This document shows, in pieces, positions 23,207 to 30,842 of a stretch of 36,010 bases of DNA. Numbering within the stretch: position 1 is the first letter of the stretch; each line of letters starts with the position of its first letter. The stretch comes from Oscillospiraceae bacterium (lineage in GTDB: Bacteria; Bacillota; Clostridia; Oscillospirales; Acutalibacteraceae), in assembly GCA_015065695.1 (NCBI GenBank), contig SVPT01000014.1, forward strand, positions 1 to 36,010, in the 5' to 3' direction. The notes beneath the pieces are model-generated. The model saw only the letters and a list, made by a program, of their open reading frames with translations. It had not been told where the DNA came from and ran no database searches. The translations under genes were made by a program, and so were the position numbers.

Positions 23207-23252
23207 TTGACAATTTCGCAGTGGCTAAATATAATTATAATGAGCGCGTTCA
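23207..23252 (+). promoter_or_regulatory. Consensus promoter and TetR-type operator
   Basis: TTGACA (23207-23212), 17 bases and TATAAT (23230-23235) form a perfect sigma-A promoter for the TetR operon. Just after the expected transcription start lies TGAGCGCGTTCA (23241-23252), an 11-of-12-base palindrome of the TetR operator style. On the other strand TTGTGA-16-TATATT overlaps the same site and could serve the hydrolase gene, so one repressor could silence both directions. Confidence 0.7.
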
Positions 23253-23273
23253 CAAAAAGCAAGAGAGAGAATT

Positions 23274-23795
23274 ATGCCTAAGATAATTGAAAACATACGC
23301 GAACGGCTTCTGGAGGAGGCCAAAAGGCAGATTGCCGAAAACGGCTATGCAAAAACAACCATTCGCTCGGTTGCTGCGGCGTGCGGGCTTGGGGTTGGAA
23401 CGGTTTACAACTACTTCAAATCCAAGGATCACCTTATTGCCACCTTTATGGCAGAGGATTGGCTTCAGCTTATCGATAAGGTCAACGCCAGTGCCGCCTT
23501 GGGCGAAGAGGCTTTGCTCAGAAGCATTTTTGATGCCTTAACGGAATTTACCCGCAAATATCAATATCTGTTTTGTGACAAGGATGCAGAAAAGGTATTC
23601 TTCACCGCCTTTTCCGAGCGTCACCGCTTGCTTCGCAATCAGCTTGCGGAAATCATCTGCCCGCTATGCCGTGAAAAGAATATTGCAAACAGTGGATTTA
23701 TGTCGGAATACATTGCGGAATCCCTGCTTGTCTGGACAATTGCGGGCAAGAGCTTTGATGAGCAATATGAAATAATCAGCAGACTATTAAAATAA
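23274..23795 (+). CDS. TetR/AcrR family transcriptional regulator
   Basis: The 173-residue product has the TetR N-terminal helix-turn-helix (residues 8-55: RLLEEAKRQIAENGYAKTTI, then RSVAAACGLGVGTVYNYFKS and KDHLIATFM) and a helical C-terminal ligand domain. Length is slightly short for the family. It heads the operon that continues with the four genes to 27092, and a near-perfect palindrome lies 20 bases upstream. It probably represses this operon and the divergent hydrolase until a hydrophobic ligand binds. Confidence 0.93.
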   Translation: MPKIIENIRERLLEEAKRQIAENGYAKTTIRSVAAACGLGVGTVYNYFKSKDHLIATFMAEDWLQLIDKVNASAALGEEALLRSIFDALTEFTRKYQYLFCDKDAEKVFFTAFSERHRLLRNQLAEIICPLCREKNIANSGFMSEYIAESLLVWTIAGKSFDEQYEIISRLLK

Positions 23796-23815
23796 CATAC
23801 AAAGGAGTGTCTATT

Positions 23816-24742
23816 ATGAGCAGTTTTGAAAACCTTCGGATTGTAGACAATTTCTACCAGACCTCGCTGTTCTTCCCCATGCCTACTGTAATAATCAGCA
23901 CGCTTTGCGAAGACGGCTCAACCAATCTGGGGCCCTACTCCCTGGTGCAGCCCTATTATGTTGCGGGCAAGGACTATTACGCCATGCTTCTTTGCTGCCG
24001 TAATTCCTCCAACACCGCACAGAACATTCTGCGCAACGGCAAATGCACCCTCAACTTCATCGACGACAACCCCAGAACCTTCAGCGAAGCAGTAAAGCTT
24101 TCCTGGCCCGGCGACAAGCCTGAGGACAAGATGCCCAAATGCAAGTTCAGGCTGGAAAAGAGCATGATTGAAGAGGAAACGGGCGAGGCAAGACCGATGG
24201 TGCTTACCGATGCTATCGAAGCCATTGAATGCACATGGATGCGTGAGCTTGACAGCGCTGACAGAGATGTGCCCGGTGAACTCAACGGCTACGAAGGTCC
24301 TTATCACGACTTCAACGGCATTACAAGCAAGTTTGGCGCGCACTTCATTCTTCGCATCGACAGGATTCTGATGAAGAAGAAGTACAGCGATGCCATTATC
24401 AACGGCGTCCGCGCAAAGGACTTTCCTGCGCTTCCTGTTGACTATGGTTATCGCGACAGTAAGAATTTCTGGTTCCACAGAAAGACAAAGATGAGAGCCG
24501 AGCTTCTGCAGGTGCGTCAGGCATCGCTTGATTCGGTGCGTTATGCTGCTGACCGTGCTGACGACAAGATCAAATTTACCGACGAGGCTCTCATGACCAT
24601 TCTTGGTGTTCCGCGTGTGTTCCTTTCTCTTGTGCTCAAGGGCTGTGTTGACTGGGCAAAGGAAAACGGCGTTGAGCTTATCACTGCCGAACATATGCAG
24701 ATCATAAACGACAAGCGTTCCAAAGAAAAGAAGAAGAAATAA
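23816..24742 (+). CDS. Flavin-reductase-like FMN-binding protein
   Basis: The 308-residue product has the flavin-reductase-like split-barrel in its first 200 residues (FFPMPTVIISTLCEDGSTNL, GPYSLVQPYY, NSSNTAQNILRNGKCTLNFI), which in this family binds FMN. The C-terminal 100 residues end in a helical segment with FTDEALMTILGVPRVFLSLV and a lysine-rich tail, not part of the basic fold. It may supply reduced flavin or itself reduce a substrate in concert with the next genes. ATG at 23816 follows AAAGGAG by eight bases. It lies 20 bases after TetR. Confidence 0.8.
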   Translation: MSSFENLRIVDNFYQTSLFFPMPTVIISTLCEDGSTNLGPYSLVQPYYVAGKDYYAMLLCCRNSSNTAQNILRNGKCTLNFIDDNPRTFSEAVKLSWPGDKPEDKMPKCKFRLEKSMIEEETGEARPMVLTDAIEAIECTWMRELDSADRDVPGELNGYEGPYHDFNGITSKFGAHFILRIDRILMKKKYSDAIINGVRAKDFPALPVDYGYRDSKNFWFHRKTKMRAELLQVRQASLDSVRYAADRADDKIKFTDEALMTILGVPRVFLSLVLKGCVDWAKENGVELITAEHMQIINDKRSKEKKKK

Positions 24743-24755
24743 GGAGGAAAAGAAA

Positions 24756-25622
24756 ATGAAAGTTGTACTTGCAGGCGCATTCGGCAACCTTGGTGTGGAG
24801 ATTCTCAAATGCCTTGTTGCCGCCGGTCACGATGTTGTTGCTGCCGACCTGAGAGAGGTCGCAGTGGAAGGCCTTGATGGCAAGTATACCTTCAAGGCTA
24901 TTGATGCCACCAAGCCGGAGACCCTGACGGGTCTTTGCGACGGTGCTGACATTGTCATTTCCACCGTTGGTCTTACCGGCGCATCGACAAAGTTCACCTC
25001 ATACGATATTGACTACAAGGGCAATATCAATATTTACGAGGAAGCGAAACGGGCAGGCGTCAAGAAATTCAATTACATCTCGGTTATCTCCTGCGACGAA
25101 AAGGGTGCTGAAAAGGTTCCCATGCTCCACGCAAAATATCTGGTTGAAGAGGAGCTTAAGAAGGGCGGCATGGAGTATGTCATCTACCGTCCCACAGGCT
25201 ATTTCTACGACATTGCAAAGGTGTTCAAGCCCTATGTTGACAACGGCGAGATGCAGCTTCTCAAGGGCTATGGCGGCGTTAAAGCCAACGTAGTTGACTG
25301 CCCCGATTTTGCGGCATTCATCGTAGAGCATATGAACGACACCAATGTCACCTATAATGTGGGCGGCAAGGAGACCTACACATATGAGGAAATGGCCGCC
25401 ATGTGCTTTGAAGCCGCAGGCAAGCCCCTGAAGATCAAGTGGGCTCCCATCTGGCTTTTCGGTATTCTTGCCAACCTGCCCAAGATCAAAAAGGCAGGCA
25501 AGCACGACATTATCCTCTTCTCCAAGTGGACGCTGAGCCACGACCTTGTAGGCGACACTGTAACAGGTGACAAGAGCTTTGCTGAGTATATCAGGAATTA
25601 TTTTGGAAAGGAAGGTAAATAA
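24756..25622 (+). CDS. NAD(P)-binding atypical SDR / NmrA-like protein
   Basis: The 288-residue product has a Rossmann fold with the nucleotide loop GAFGNLG at residues 7-13 (MKVVLAGAFGNLGVEILKCL). An acidic end to strand 2 (AADLRE) points to NAD or possibly NADP. Further segments are ADIVISTVGL, NYISVISCDEKGAEKVPMLH and YVIYRPTGYFYDIAKVF. This is the layout of atypical short-chain dehydrogenases of the NmrA/NAD(P)H-binding group, some of which are oxidoreductases and some redox sensors. A strong AAGGAGG site lies just after the preceding gene; the next gene starts three bases after its stop. Confidence 0.85.
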   Translation: MKVVLAGAFGNLGVEILKCLVAAGHDVVAADLREVAVEGLDGKYTFKAIDATKPETLTGLCDGADIVISTVGLTGASTKFTSYDIDYKGNINIYEEAKRAGVKKFNYISVISCDEKGAEKVPMLHAKYLVEEELKKGGMEYVIYRPTGYFYDIAKVFKPYVDNGEMQLLKGYGGVKANVVDCPDFAAFIVEHMNDTNVTYNVGGKETYTYEEMAAMCFEAAGKPLKIKWAPIWLFGILANLPKIKKAGKHDIILFSKWTLSHDLVGDTVTGDKSFAEYIRNYFGKEGK

Positions 25623-25625
25623 ACT

Positions 25626-26438
25626 ATGCCGTGGACACTGCTTGGAATACTGCTTGCTGTTTGCGCAGTGATGTGCGCTGTCGGATTCTATAAATTTGTG
25701 TATTTCCTTTCCATCGGTTACGGCTTTGCTGTAGCCGGCGGCGGTCTGGCAGTTCTTGCCATGTACCTGCTCAACCCCACCGCAACACCGCTCTGGATTG
25801 TCATTGCACAGGCAGCTTTGTTTGTCGCTTACGGCATACGTCTTTCGGGCTTCCTGCTTATCCGTGAGCTTAAGAACATCTCGTTCAAGAAAACCGATGT
25901 TGCAAAGGATACCCTTGCAAAGAACAACGAGAAGAAGATGCCGGTATTTGTGCTGGCGACCATCTGGGTATGCGTTTCTGTGCTTTATGTGGCACAGGTA
26001 AGCCCCATGCTTTTCCGCTACAGCAACGCTTCCACCGATATACTCGTTCCTTCCATCGGTTTTGCGATTTCTGTCTTTGGTCTTATCCTTGAGTCTGTTG
26101 CCGATAATCAGAAATCGGCACAGAAGAAGGTCCGTCCCGATATGGTTGCAACTCAGGGTCTTTACAAGATGGTTCGCTGCCCCAACTATCTTGGCGAAAT
26201 CATCTTCTGGACAGGTGTTTTCATAAGCGGCATCACTACTTACGCAACCAACGGACAGTGGATTACTGCCATTGTCGCATATATCTGCATTGTATTCATT
26301 ATGTTCAACGGCGCACAGCGTCTGGAGAAACGCCAGATGGCACGTTACGGCGAAAACGAGGAATACAACACCTACGCCAACAAGACCCCCATCATCATTC
26401 CCCTGCTTCCTGTCTATCACCTGAACAAGAAGAAATAA
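25626..26438 (+). CDS. DUF1295 / steroid 5-alpha-reductase-family membrane protein
   Basis: The 270-residue product has about six membrane helices. Its C-terminal half matches the steroid 5-alpha-reductase C-terminal (DUF1295) family: QGLYKMVRCPNYLGEIIFWT has the conserved RxPNYxGE core (RCPNYLGE), followed by RLEKRQMARYGENEEYNTYA. Members use NADPH to reduce enone lipids or act as isoprenylcysteine-type methyltransferases. With a flavin protein, an SDR and a TetR regulator in one operon, a role in reducing a sterol- or lipid-like compound is plausible, but the substrate is not shown by the sequence. Confidence 0.85.
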   Translation: MPWTLLGILLAVCAVMCAVGFYKFVYFLSIGYGFAVAGGGLAVLAMYLLNPTATPLWIVIAQAALFVAYGIRLSGFLLIRELKNISFKKTDVAKDTLAKNNEKKMPVFVLATIWVCVSVLYVAQVSPMLFRYSNASTDILVPSIGFAISVFGLILESVADNQKSAQKKVRPDMVATQGLYKMVRCPNYLGEIIFWTGVFISGITTYATNGQWITAIVAYICIVFIMFNGAQRLEKRQMARYGENEEYNTYANKTPIIIPLLPVYHLNKKK

Positions 26439-26453
26439 ATGGGAGGGATAATC

Positions 26454-27092
26454 ATGAAGGACTTTTCCGTTTCCATGGCTCTTGTGGACTATATTCCCGT
26501 AATATTCTTTGCAGCCGCCGCAGTCATTCTGATGCGTGATCTGTACAACAAGATGAGCAAGGGAGCTTTCGCTCTCTTTGCCGCTGGCACAATCAACATA
26601 ACCTGTGCGGGTGCGCTTAAGGCCACATACAAGCTGCTGTACGCCCTTGGCATCTGTGATTTTGAGGCACTGAACGATATGTTCTTCCCCGTGCAGTCCA
26701 TCGGCTTTCTGCTTGCGGGCATTGGCATACTTGCGATGCTTTGCCACAGACAGACCAAAAGCACCACGCTTGCTGCAGTGCCTCCTGTTTTCAGCGGCAC
26801 ATTCGTTTTTGTCGGACTTATGGTTGCCGGTCTTGGCATCATGGACGCTGTGCTTTGTGTTCTTTCCGCAAGGCTGAAGAAGCCTGCCCTCATCGCACTG
26901 TTTATCCTGTCCTTTGTCTGCTCGCTTTGCATGGGCTATCTCTCCTCTCAGGACTTTGCACAGGCTTCCATGAACTGGATTGCCGAGGGTGTGAACATTG
27001 TGGGTCAGGGCACACTGCTTCTGGGTGCTGTTCTCCTGCACAAAAACGGTCTTGGGAAGCTTGAGCTTCCCTGCGGTGAGGCTGCGGAATAA
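26454..27092 (+). CDS. Multi-pass membrane protein, unknown
   Basis: The 212-residue product has about six to seven hydrophobic segments spread over its whole length, with short polar loops (MSKGAF, CHRQTKSTT, ARLKKPAL). No known transporter motif is seen. ATG at 26454 follows GGGAGGG. It is the last gene of the TetR operon, 15 bases after the DUF1295 gene, and may be a partner or transporter for the same substrate. Confidence 0.7.
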   Translation: MKDFSVSMALVDYIPVIFFAAAAVILMRDLYNKMSKGAFALFAAGTINITCAGALKATYKLLYALGICDFEALNDMFFPVQSIGFLLAGIGILAMLCHRQTKSTTLAAVPPVFSGTFVFVGLMVAGLGIMDAVLCVLSARLKKPALIALFILSFVCSLCMGYLSSQDFAQASMNWIAEGVNIVGQGTLLLGAVLLHKNGLGKLELPCGEAAE

Positions 27093-27135
27093 CGGCTGCT
27101 ACAGGATTTGCGCATAAAACAAGCCATATATATTT

Positions 27136-27172
27136 CAAGCGCTGCATCGGGGATTCCCGTTTGCAGCGCTTG
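27136..27172 (+). terminator. Hairpin after the TetR operon, probable terminator
   Basis: CAAGCGCTGC and GCAGCGCTTG form a perfect 10-base stem around a 17-base loop that contains a further CGGG-GATT-CCCG hairpin. No clear T-tract follows. It is the only candidate terminator for the operon. Confidence 0.55.
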
Positions 27173-27474
27173 TGAGTTGTTGGAATATTGTCGGCACAGG
27201 AAAAGCACCCCATCTCCCAACGGGAATGAGATGCTTTGTGCGATTTCAGCGTCATGTTTCTTCGAGCATGGCTGAAAACATTTCCTCGAAAGAAGAATAG
27301 TCAAATGGGCAATGCAGATCTATGTCGTTGTCTTTGGTTGCATTGACATAGCCTCCTATCGTTTTTGTGGTTGCTGCACTGCTTTCATTTTAACATAGGA
27401 GGCTCTCCCTTTTATTAAGTCATTTTTTCTCCATTCCCAGTTCAACCTGTGGGTTATCATGCCTGTTCGGCGAC
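27173..27474. other. Gap without a supported gene
   Basis: A second inverted repeat lies at about 27204-27238 (CATCTC / GAGATG within longer imperfect arms). On the minus strand 27252-27386 is an open frame reading NATKDNDIDLHCPFDYSSFE and ending LEET-stop, but it lacks a start codon with a ribosome site and is preceded by a stop. It may be the tail of a lost gene. Nothing else is supported. Confidence 0.35.
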
Positions 27475-27510
27475 AAAAAAAGAAGCCGGCAGTGAAAACT
27501 GTCGGCTTCT
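27475..27510 (-). terminator. Rho-independent terminator (minus strand) of the tRNA-Arg transcript
   Basis: On the minus strand AGAAGCCGACAGT, a four-base loop and ACTGCCGGCTTCT form a 13-base stem with one G-T pair, followed by TTTTTT. It lies about 140 bases downstream of the tRNA 3' end. Confidence 0.85.
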
Positions 27511-27651
27511 TCAGCACCAAAAGGTGATATTTACTTTTGGTATGGCGGTGGGGAGCGATCCCCACTTTACAATCGCCCACGTGTGAATGTAGGTTACGCC
27601 ATCTTTCCAGCCAACAGATACAAAGTTCACACGCAATTACTGCTGGCAGGC
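27511..27651 (-). ncRNA. Structured segment between tRNA-Arg and its terminator, candidate RNA
   Basis: This segment has no open frame of note but contains nested helices: CGTGTGAA paired with TTCACACG (27581-27634 region), GTGGGGA-loop-TCCCCAC inside a GGCG/CGCC stem (about 27544-27579), and ACCAAAAG paired with CTTTTGGT close to the terminator. It would be transcribed from the tRNA promoter. It could be a processed small RNA or simply a structured tRNA trailer. It does not match 4.5S/SRP RNA (no GGAAGGAAGCA-type loop) or tmRNA by eye. Confidence 0.35.
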
Positions 27652-27728
27652 TGGCACGCCCGGCGCGATTCGAACGCGCGGCCTTTCGCTTAGGAGGCGA
27701 ACGCTCTATCCTGCTGAGCTACGGGCGC
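27652..27728 (-). tRNA. tRNA-Arg (anticodon CCT)
   Basis: The minus strand from 27728 reads GCGCCCGTAGCTCAGCAGGA as acceptor and D-arm start. The anticodon stem-loop is TTCGC-CTCCTAA-GCGAA with anticodon CCT (reads AGG). A T-arm with GTTCGAATC follows, then the acceptor 3' strand CGGGCGT, discriminator G and encoded CCA (27654-27652). All four arms pair; the first acceptor pair is G-T. Confidence 0.95.
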
Positions 27729-27794
27729 ATATTGGATTGTGATTTGCGCGAATACTCTGCGCCAAGGGCGCAAGGCTGATTCGCATACCAGGAT

Positions 27795-27823
27795 ATTATA
27801 GCACCTATGCGTTCGGTTGTCAA
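27795..27823 (-). promoter_or_regulatory. Perfect consensus promoter of tRNA-Arg
   Basis: Minus-strand TTGACA (27823-27818), 17 bases, TATAAT (27800-27795), about 66 bases upstream of the tRNA 5' end. Both hexamers match consensus exactly. Confidence 0.88.
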
Positions 27824-27886
27824 TTGCGGAGGGTGGGAAAATGCATACAACAAGAGGGCAAAAATACGCATAGCCGAATACCGTTC

Positions 27887-27946
27887 ACACAGCAGGACAC
27901 CTGCCGCTGTCCGATTATCGGGGCAGGGGCAGGTGTCCTGCTGTGT
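27887..27946. repeat. Long perfect stem-loop
   Basis: Nineteen-base perfect arms (ACACAGCAGGACACCTGCC and its complement) around a 22-base centre. No T-tract follows on either strand. It lies about 100 bases downstream of the DUF4179 gene and could serve as its terminator, or be a small repeat element. The rest of the 27824-28049 gap holds nothing else recognised. Confidence 0.6.
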
Positions 27947-28049
27947 TGGGTTATTTACGCAGAAGGAGTATTGGTTTGGATAGCAAGGATAGCCGGAGTG
28001 CTGTTATCGGAATGAATTGCGTGATTGCTGCGGGGTTATTGCGAAAGTG

Positions 28050-29660
28050 TCACCACGCAATCCATTCACCTGTTGTCCGGTCAAATTCACCGTTGTAACC
28101 GACGATCCACGGGCTGAGCAGCTTGCGGCTTTGTGCATCAATCTGTGCTTCCCAGAGTACATCTGCATTGGACTGCAGTGTCCAGTCGGCGCCGGTGTAG
28201 GTGTATACCACCACATACTCCACCTTATCATGCTCTTCAGGGAAATACTCTTCCATAACAGACAGGTACTTGTCTATTGCCTGCTGTGCCGTCATGCAGC
28301 CCTCGGGAACGGTGTTGGGGTATGCTGCTGCGTAGTATTCGCGGCTGGAATAGTATTCATCATAATCGTCGCGGGCACTTTCGAGGAAATCCTCATAATA
28401 CAGGCAGTCGTGCCGGAATGCCACATAGCTTCTGATGTCCTCGTCGGAGGCGGCATTCACGGTGTCATTTGTTATGACGAAAACCTCTATGCCGTCTGTC
28501 CTGCGGTAATGGAAGGGATTTTCCACGGGCGAGGAGGCAAGCTTCAGTGCGGTGCGGTCGGGGCGGTCGGGGCGGTCGGGGGTTATTACCTCTGCTCCGG
28601 GAGATGCATCAGGGTCATACTCCACCGTTTCTGCAAGCTCGGCGGTAAGCACATAACCGTTTACGGTGATGCTTTCCACCTTTTCCGTTTCAGCCCTCTG
28701 TGTGAAAACCACCCGCTCGCTGCCGTCTGTGCCTATGGTTGCGGTGCGCCACTGAGCTATGTCCTGCTCACTGTCGATGACAACATAATCGCCCTCGGCG
28801 GAGGCGAGTACAAGCTGCTCGAGGTCATAGCTGCCGGAGAAATCCGGTCCATAGACCTGCACGCCAAGCACGGACAGCCTTGCGCGCACGCCGCCTGAGG
28901 CATCGCTGTATTCCGTTGCGGGCACGATATTATTGACCGCTAGGTCAATCGTTTTGCTTGTTTCCTCCCAGTCGGCATTGTAAACAGAAAAGGTCATGTA
29001 AAGCTTATCCTGCGGCACGCCGTCGGTAAAGGTGAATACATCGGTAAAGTATATTTTCGTGTCGGTATTTGCGGTGCCATCGGTCCATGCGTGGCTGTTT
29101 GCCTGCCCTGCGCGGTCACTTCCGAGAGTATATGACGCGCCTGTTACAGTAATGCCGCTTGCGTCAGGCTCAAACCAGAATTCGCTGTCGCCGCCGGTGT
29201 AGATACCACCGTTGGTGGCGTCCTTCATCACGGGCAGTCCGTTGGGATTTTCCAGAGAATAGCGGACAAAGCCCATGCCGCTTTCGTCAAGCATATAATC
29301 GTCCACTGTGAAGGTGTACCCTGCCAGCTCAACCGACTGTCCGCTGCTGTGGATATACTGCTCCACCGCCTGTGTCTGCTGCTCGGTATCGCCGCCGCGC
29401 CACATTGCATTGACAAAATCCTGATGGGTCAGGGTATAGGCAAGCACACTGCCTGCGCAGAGTATCATCAGCGCAGCAGCCGCCAGAGTGAGTATGCTGC
29501 GCCGTGTGCTGCGGGAGATGGTTTTGTTGTTCATATGCAAATCCTTTCTGTACTGCTGGCGGCGTATGTGTTCATACACTTCCTCCAGCCGGTCCGCTGT
29601 CGAGCGGGGAAGCTCAAGCTCTCTGCCCATGATTATCTGAAGCTGTTTTTCGGTATTCAT
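28050..29660 (-). CDS. DUF4179 membrane protein, putative anti-sigma factor
   Basis: The 536-residue product has a short cytoplasmic head (1-48, possible sigma-binding region LPRSTADRLEEVYEHIRRQQ) and a membrane helix (about 49-72). A large extracytoplasmic region opens TLTHQDFVNAMWRGGDTEQQ and continues in the DUF4179 style (AGYTFTVDDYMLDESGMGFV). No zinc-type HxxxCxxC anti-sigma motif is present. It overlaps the sigma gene at TGATG, which supports a sigma/anti-sigma pair responding to envelope signals. A small tandem repeat, three copies of a nine-base unit rich in GGTCGGGGC, encodes RPDRPDR near residues 365-371. At 28568-28576 the repeat may be variable in length. Confidence 0.75.
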   Translation of the reverse strand: MNTEKQLQIIMGRELELPRSTADRLEEVYEHIRRQQYRKDLHMNNKTISRSTRRSILTLAAAALMILCAGSVLAYTLTHQDFVNAMWRGGDTEQQTQAVEQYIHSSGQSVELAGYTFTVDDYMLDESGMGFVRYSLENPNGLPVMKDATNGGIYTGGDSEFWFEPDASGITVTGASYTLGSDRAGQANSHAWTDGTANTDTKIYFTDVFTFTDGVPQDKLYMTFSVYNADWEETSKTIDLAVNNIVPATEYSDASGGVRARLSVLGVQVYGPDFSGSYDLEQLVLASAEGDYVVIDSEQDIAQWRTATIGTDGSERVVFTQRAETEKVESITVNGYVLTAELAETVEYDPDASPGAEVITPDRPDRPDRTALKLASSPVENPFHYRRTDGIEVFVITNDTVNAASDEDIRSYVAFRHDCLYYEDFLESARDDYDEYYSSREYYAAAYPNTVPEGCMTAQQAIDKYLSVMEEYFPEEHDKVEYVVVYTYTGADWTLQSNADVLWEAQIDAQSRKLLSPWIVGYNGEFDRTTGEWIAW

Positions 29661-30163
29661 CACCAGACACCGCCTTTCTCAAGCCTTTTGCGGAGCTGCT
29701 CACGACCGCGCTCCAGCCTGCTGCCCACCGTCCCTGCGGGAATATCCAGAATACGGCTGATTTCACGAATCTTGAAGCCCTCGCTGTAATAGAGGATAAA
29801 CACTGCACGATACTGCTCATCAAGGCACTCGACAAGGGTGGCAAAGCCGATACCGTTATCGCCAGCCGATTCGACCGTGTCACCAATGCTGTCAAGGGGG
29901 ACGGTGTGCTCCCGCGAACGCAGTATATCGGTGCATTTGTTGATGAGTATGCGTATGAGCCATGTGCGGAAATAGGCGGCGGAGCGCAGTGCGGCGATGT
30001 TTTCCCAGCAGGCAAGCACCGTATCCGCAACGGCATCGTCTATGTCCATCTGCTCACGCAGATAGCCACGCGCCACCTTGTAAAGTGTCTGCCGCTGGGT
30101 ATCAATCAGCTCGACAAAGGCCTCTGCATCGCCCTTCTGCGCACGCCTTATCAGCTCGGTCAC
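29660..30163 (-). CDS. ECF-type RNA polymerase sigma-70 factor
   Basis: The 167-residue product has sigma region 2 (AFVELIDTQRQTLYKVARGY, then DIDDAVADTVLACWENIAAL and YFRTWLIRILINKC) and region 4 (LDEQYRAVFILYYSEGFKIR, then EISRILDIPAGTVGSRLERG). No region 1 or 3 is present, as expected for ECF factors. The start is taken as GTG at 30163, seven bases after GGAGG; a GTG six bases upstream is too near the ribosome site. Coupled to the DUF4179 gene. Confidence 0.92.
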   Translation of the reverse strand: MTELIRRAQKGDAEAFVELIDTQRQTLYKVARGYLREQMDIDDAVADTVLACWENIAALRSAAYFRTWLIRILINKCTDILRSREHTVPLDSIGDTVESAGDNGIGFATLVECLDEQYRAVFILYYSEGFKIREISRILDIPAGTVGSRLERGREQLRKRLEKGGVW

Positions 30164-30216
30164 ACGCACACCTCCTTTTTTCCTGAAAATGTCAACCGGT
30201 TTTCATTCTCATACAT

Positions 30217-30245
30217 TAGACGGAGGAAAGGATAGATTTTTTGCA
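30217..30245 (-). promoter_or_regulatory. Possible ECF-autoregulated promoter
   Basis: On the minus strand TGCAAA (30245-30240), 17 bases and CGTCTA (30222-30217) resemble the ECF-type promoter TGAAAC..CGTCTA, with an exact -10-type element. It lies 54 bases before the sigma start, suggesting autoregulation. Confidence 0.45.
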
Positions 30246-30285
30246 AATATTTTTGAAATATATTTTTTCTTTTATGCTGTCACCG

Positions 30286-30339
30286 CAAACAAAAAGCGTG
30301 CAGGACGCAGCCTGTTTCGGCTCTGTGTCCTGCACGCTT
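30286..30339 (-). terminator. Terminator of the ABC/LytTR/DUF3021 operon
   Basis: Perfect 13-base arms (AAGCGTGCAGGAC and complement, 30294-30306 and 30327-30339) with an inner GCC/GGC pair, followed on the minus strand by TTTTTGTTTG. It lies 28 bases after the DUF3021 stop. Confidence 0.85.
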
Positions 30340-30366
30340 CTGCGGTTATTCTGTTGTGCCGTTATT

Positions 30367-30840
30367 TCAGTTGTCCTCGTTTTTCAGCCGCTCCAGTGCC
30401 TCTGCCATTTTGTCGTTTTCCATTTGCTCACGCTTTCTCGTCAGCAGATAGCTGACCGCAAAGCACAGGATAAAGGAGGCGGCGAAGCACACCCATGCCC
30501 ATACATCGCTACCGGGGAACCAGTCAAATATCAGCACGAAGGCTACAATGGCGGCAACGCAGCTTATAAGCATACCCGCTGTGCGTGCCCTGACCGACAG
30601 GTTTTTTATCACCCTGTCGGAGAAGAAGAGGAAGCGTGCCAGTGTGATAAGCACCGACAGACCCATTATCTGCGCAAGGGTGGCATGAGAAAGCCCCTGC
30701 GAGCCGAGGGCGAAGAAGGTGGACAGCTCCTTGCCCTTATCCCCCGCGGCAAAGCTGCACAACGATATGGCGGCAACCGTCAGGCCGAATATCATAAGCA
30801 CCTGCGCCGCGTAGTCGAAGAATGTTTTCCTGTTATCCAT
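30367..30840 (-). CDS. DUF3021 family membrane protein
   Basis: The 157-residue product has four membrane helices (YAAQVLMIFGLTVAAISLCS, IMGLSVLITLARFLFFS, TAGMLISCVAAIVAFVLIF, VWAWVCFAASFILCFAVSYL) and a charged C-terminal helix. The layout is that of DUF3021 proteins, which are usually encoded next to a LytTR regulator and inhibit it in the LytTR regulatory systems of Firmicutes. The ATG at 30840 lies two bases after the LytTR stop; the longer upstream frame is out of phase with any ribosome site. Confidence 0.8.
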   Translation of the reverse strand: MDNRKTFFDYAAQVLMIFGLTVAAISLCSFAAGDKGKELSTFFALGSQGLSHATLAQIMGLSVLITLARFLFFSDRVIKNLSVRARTAGMLISCVAAIVAFVLIFDWFPGSDVWAWVCFAASFILCFAVSYLLTRKREQMENDKMAEALERLKNEDN

Positions 30841-30842
30841 GT

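Noticed and set aside
24999-27041. 680-codon minus-strand frame across the TetR operon
   Set aside because: It spans several well-supported genes on the other strand, is full of Cys/His without pattern, and has no ribosome site.
27511-27651. SRP (4.5S) RNA or tmRNA
   Set aside because: The conserved GGAAGGAAGCA-type apical loop of SRP RNA and the tRNA-like ends of tmRNA are missing.
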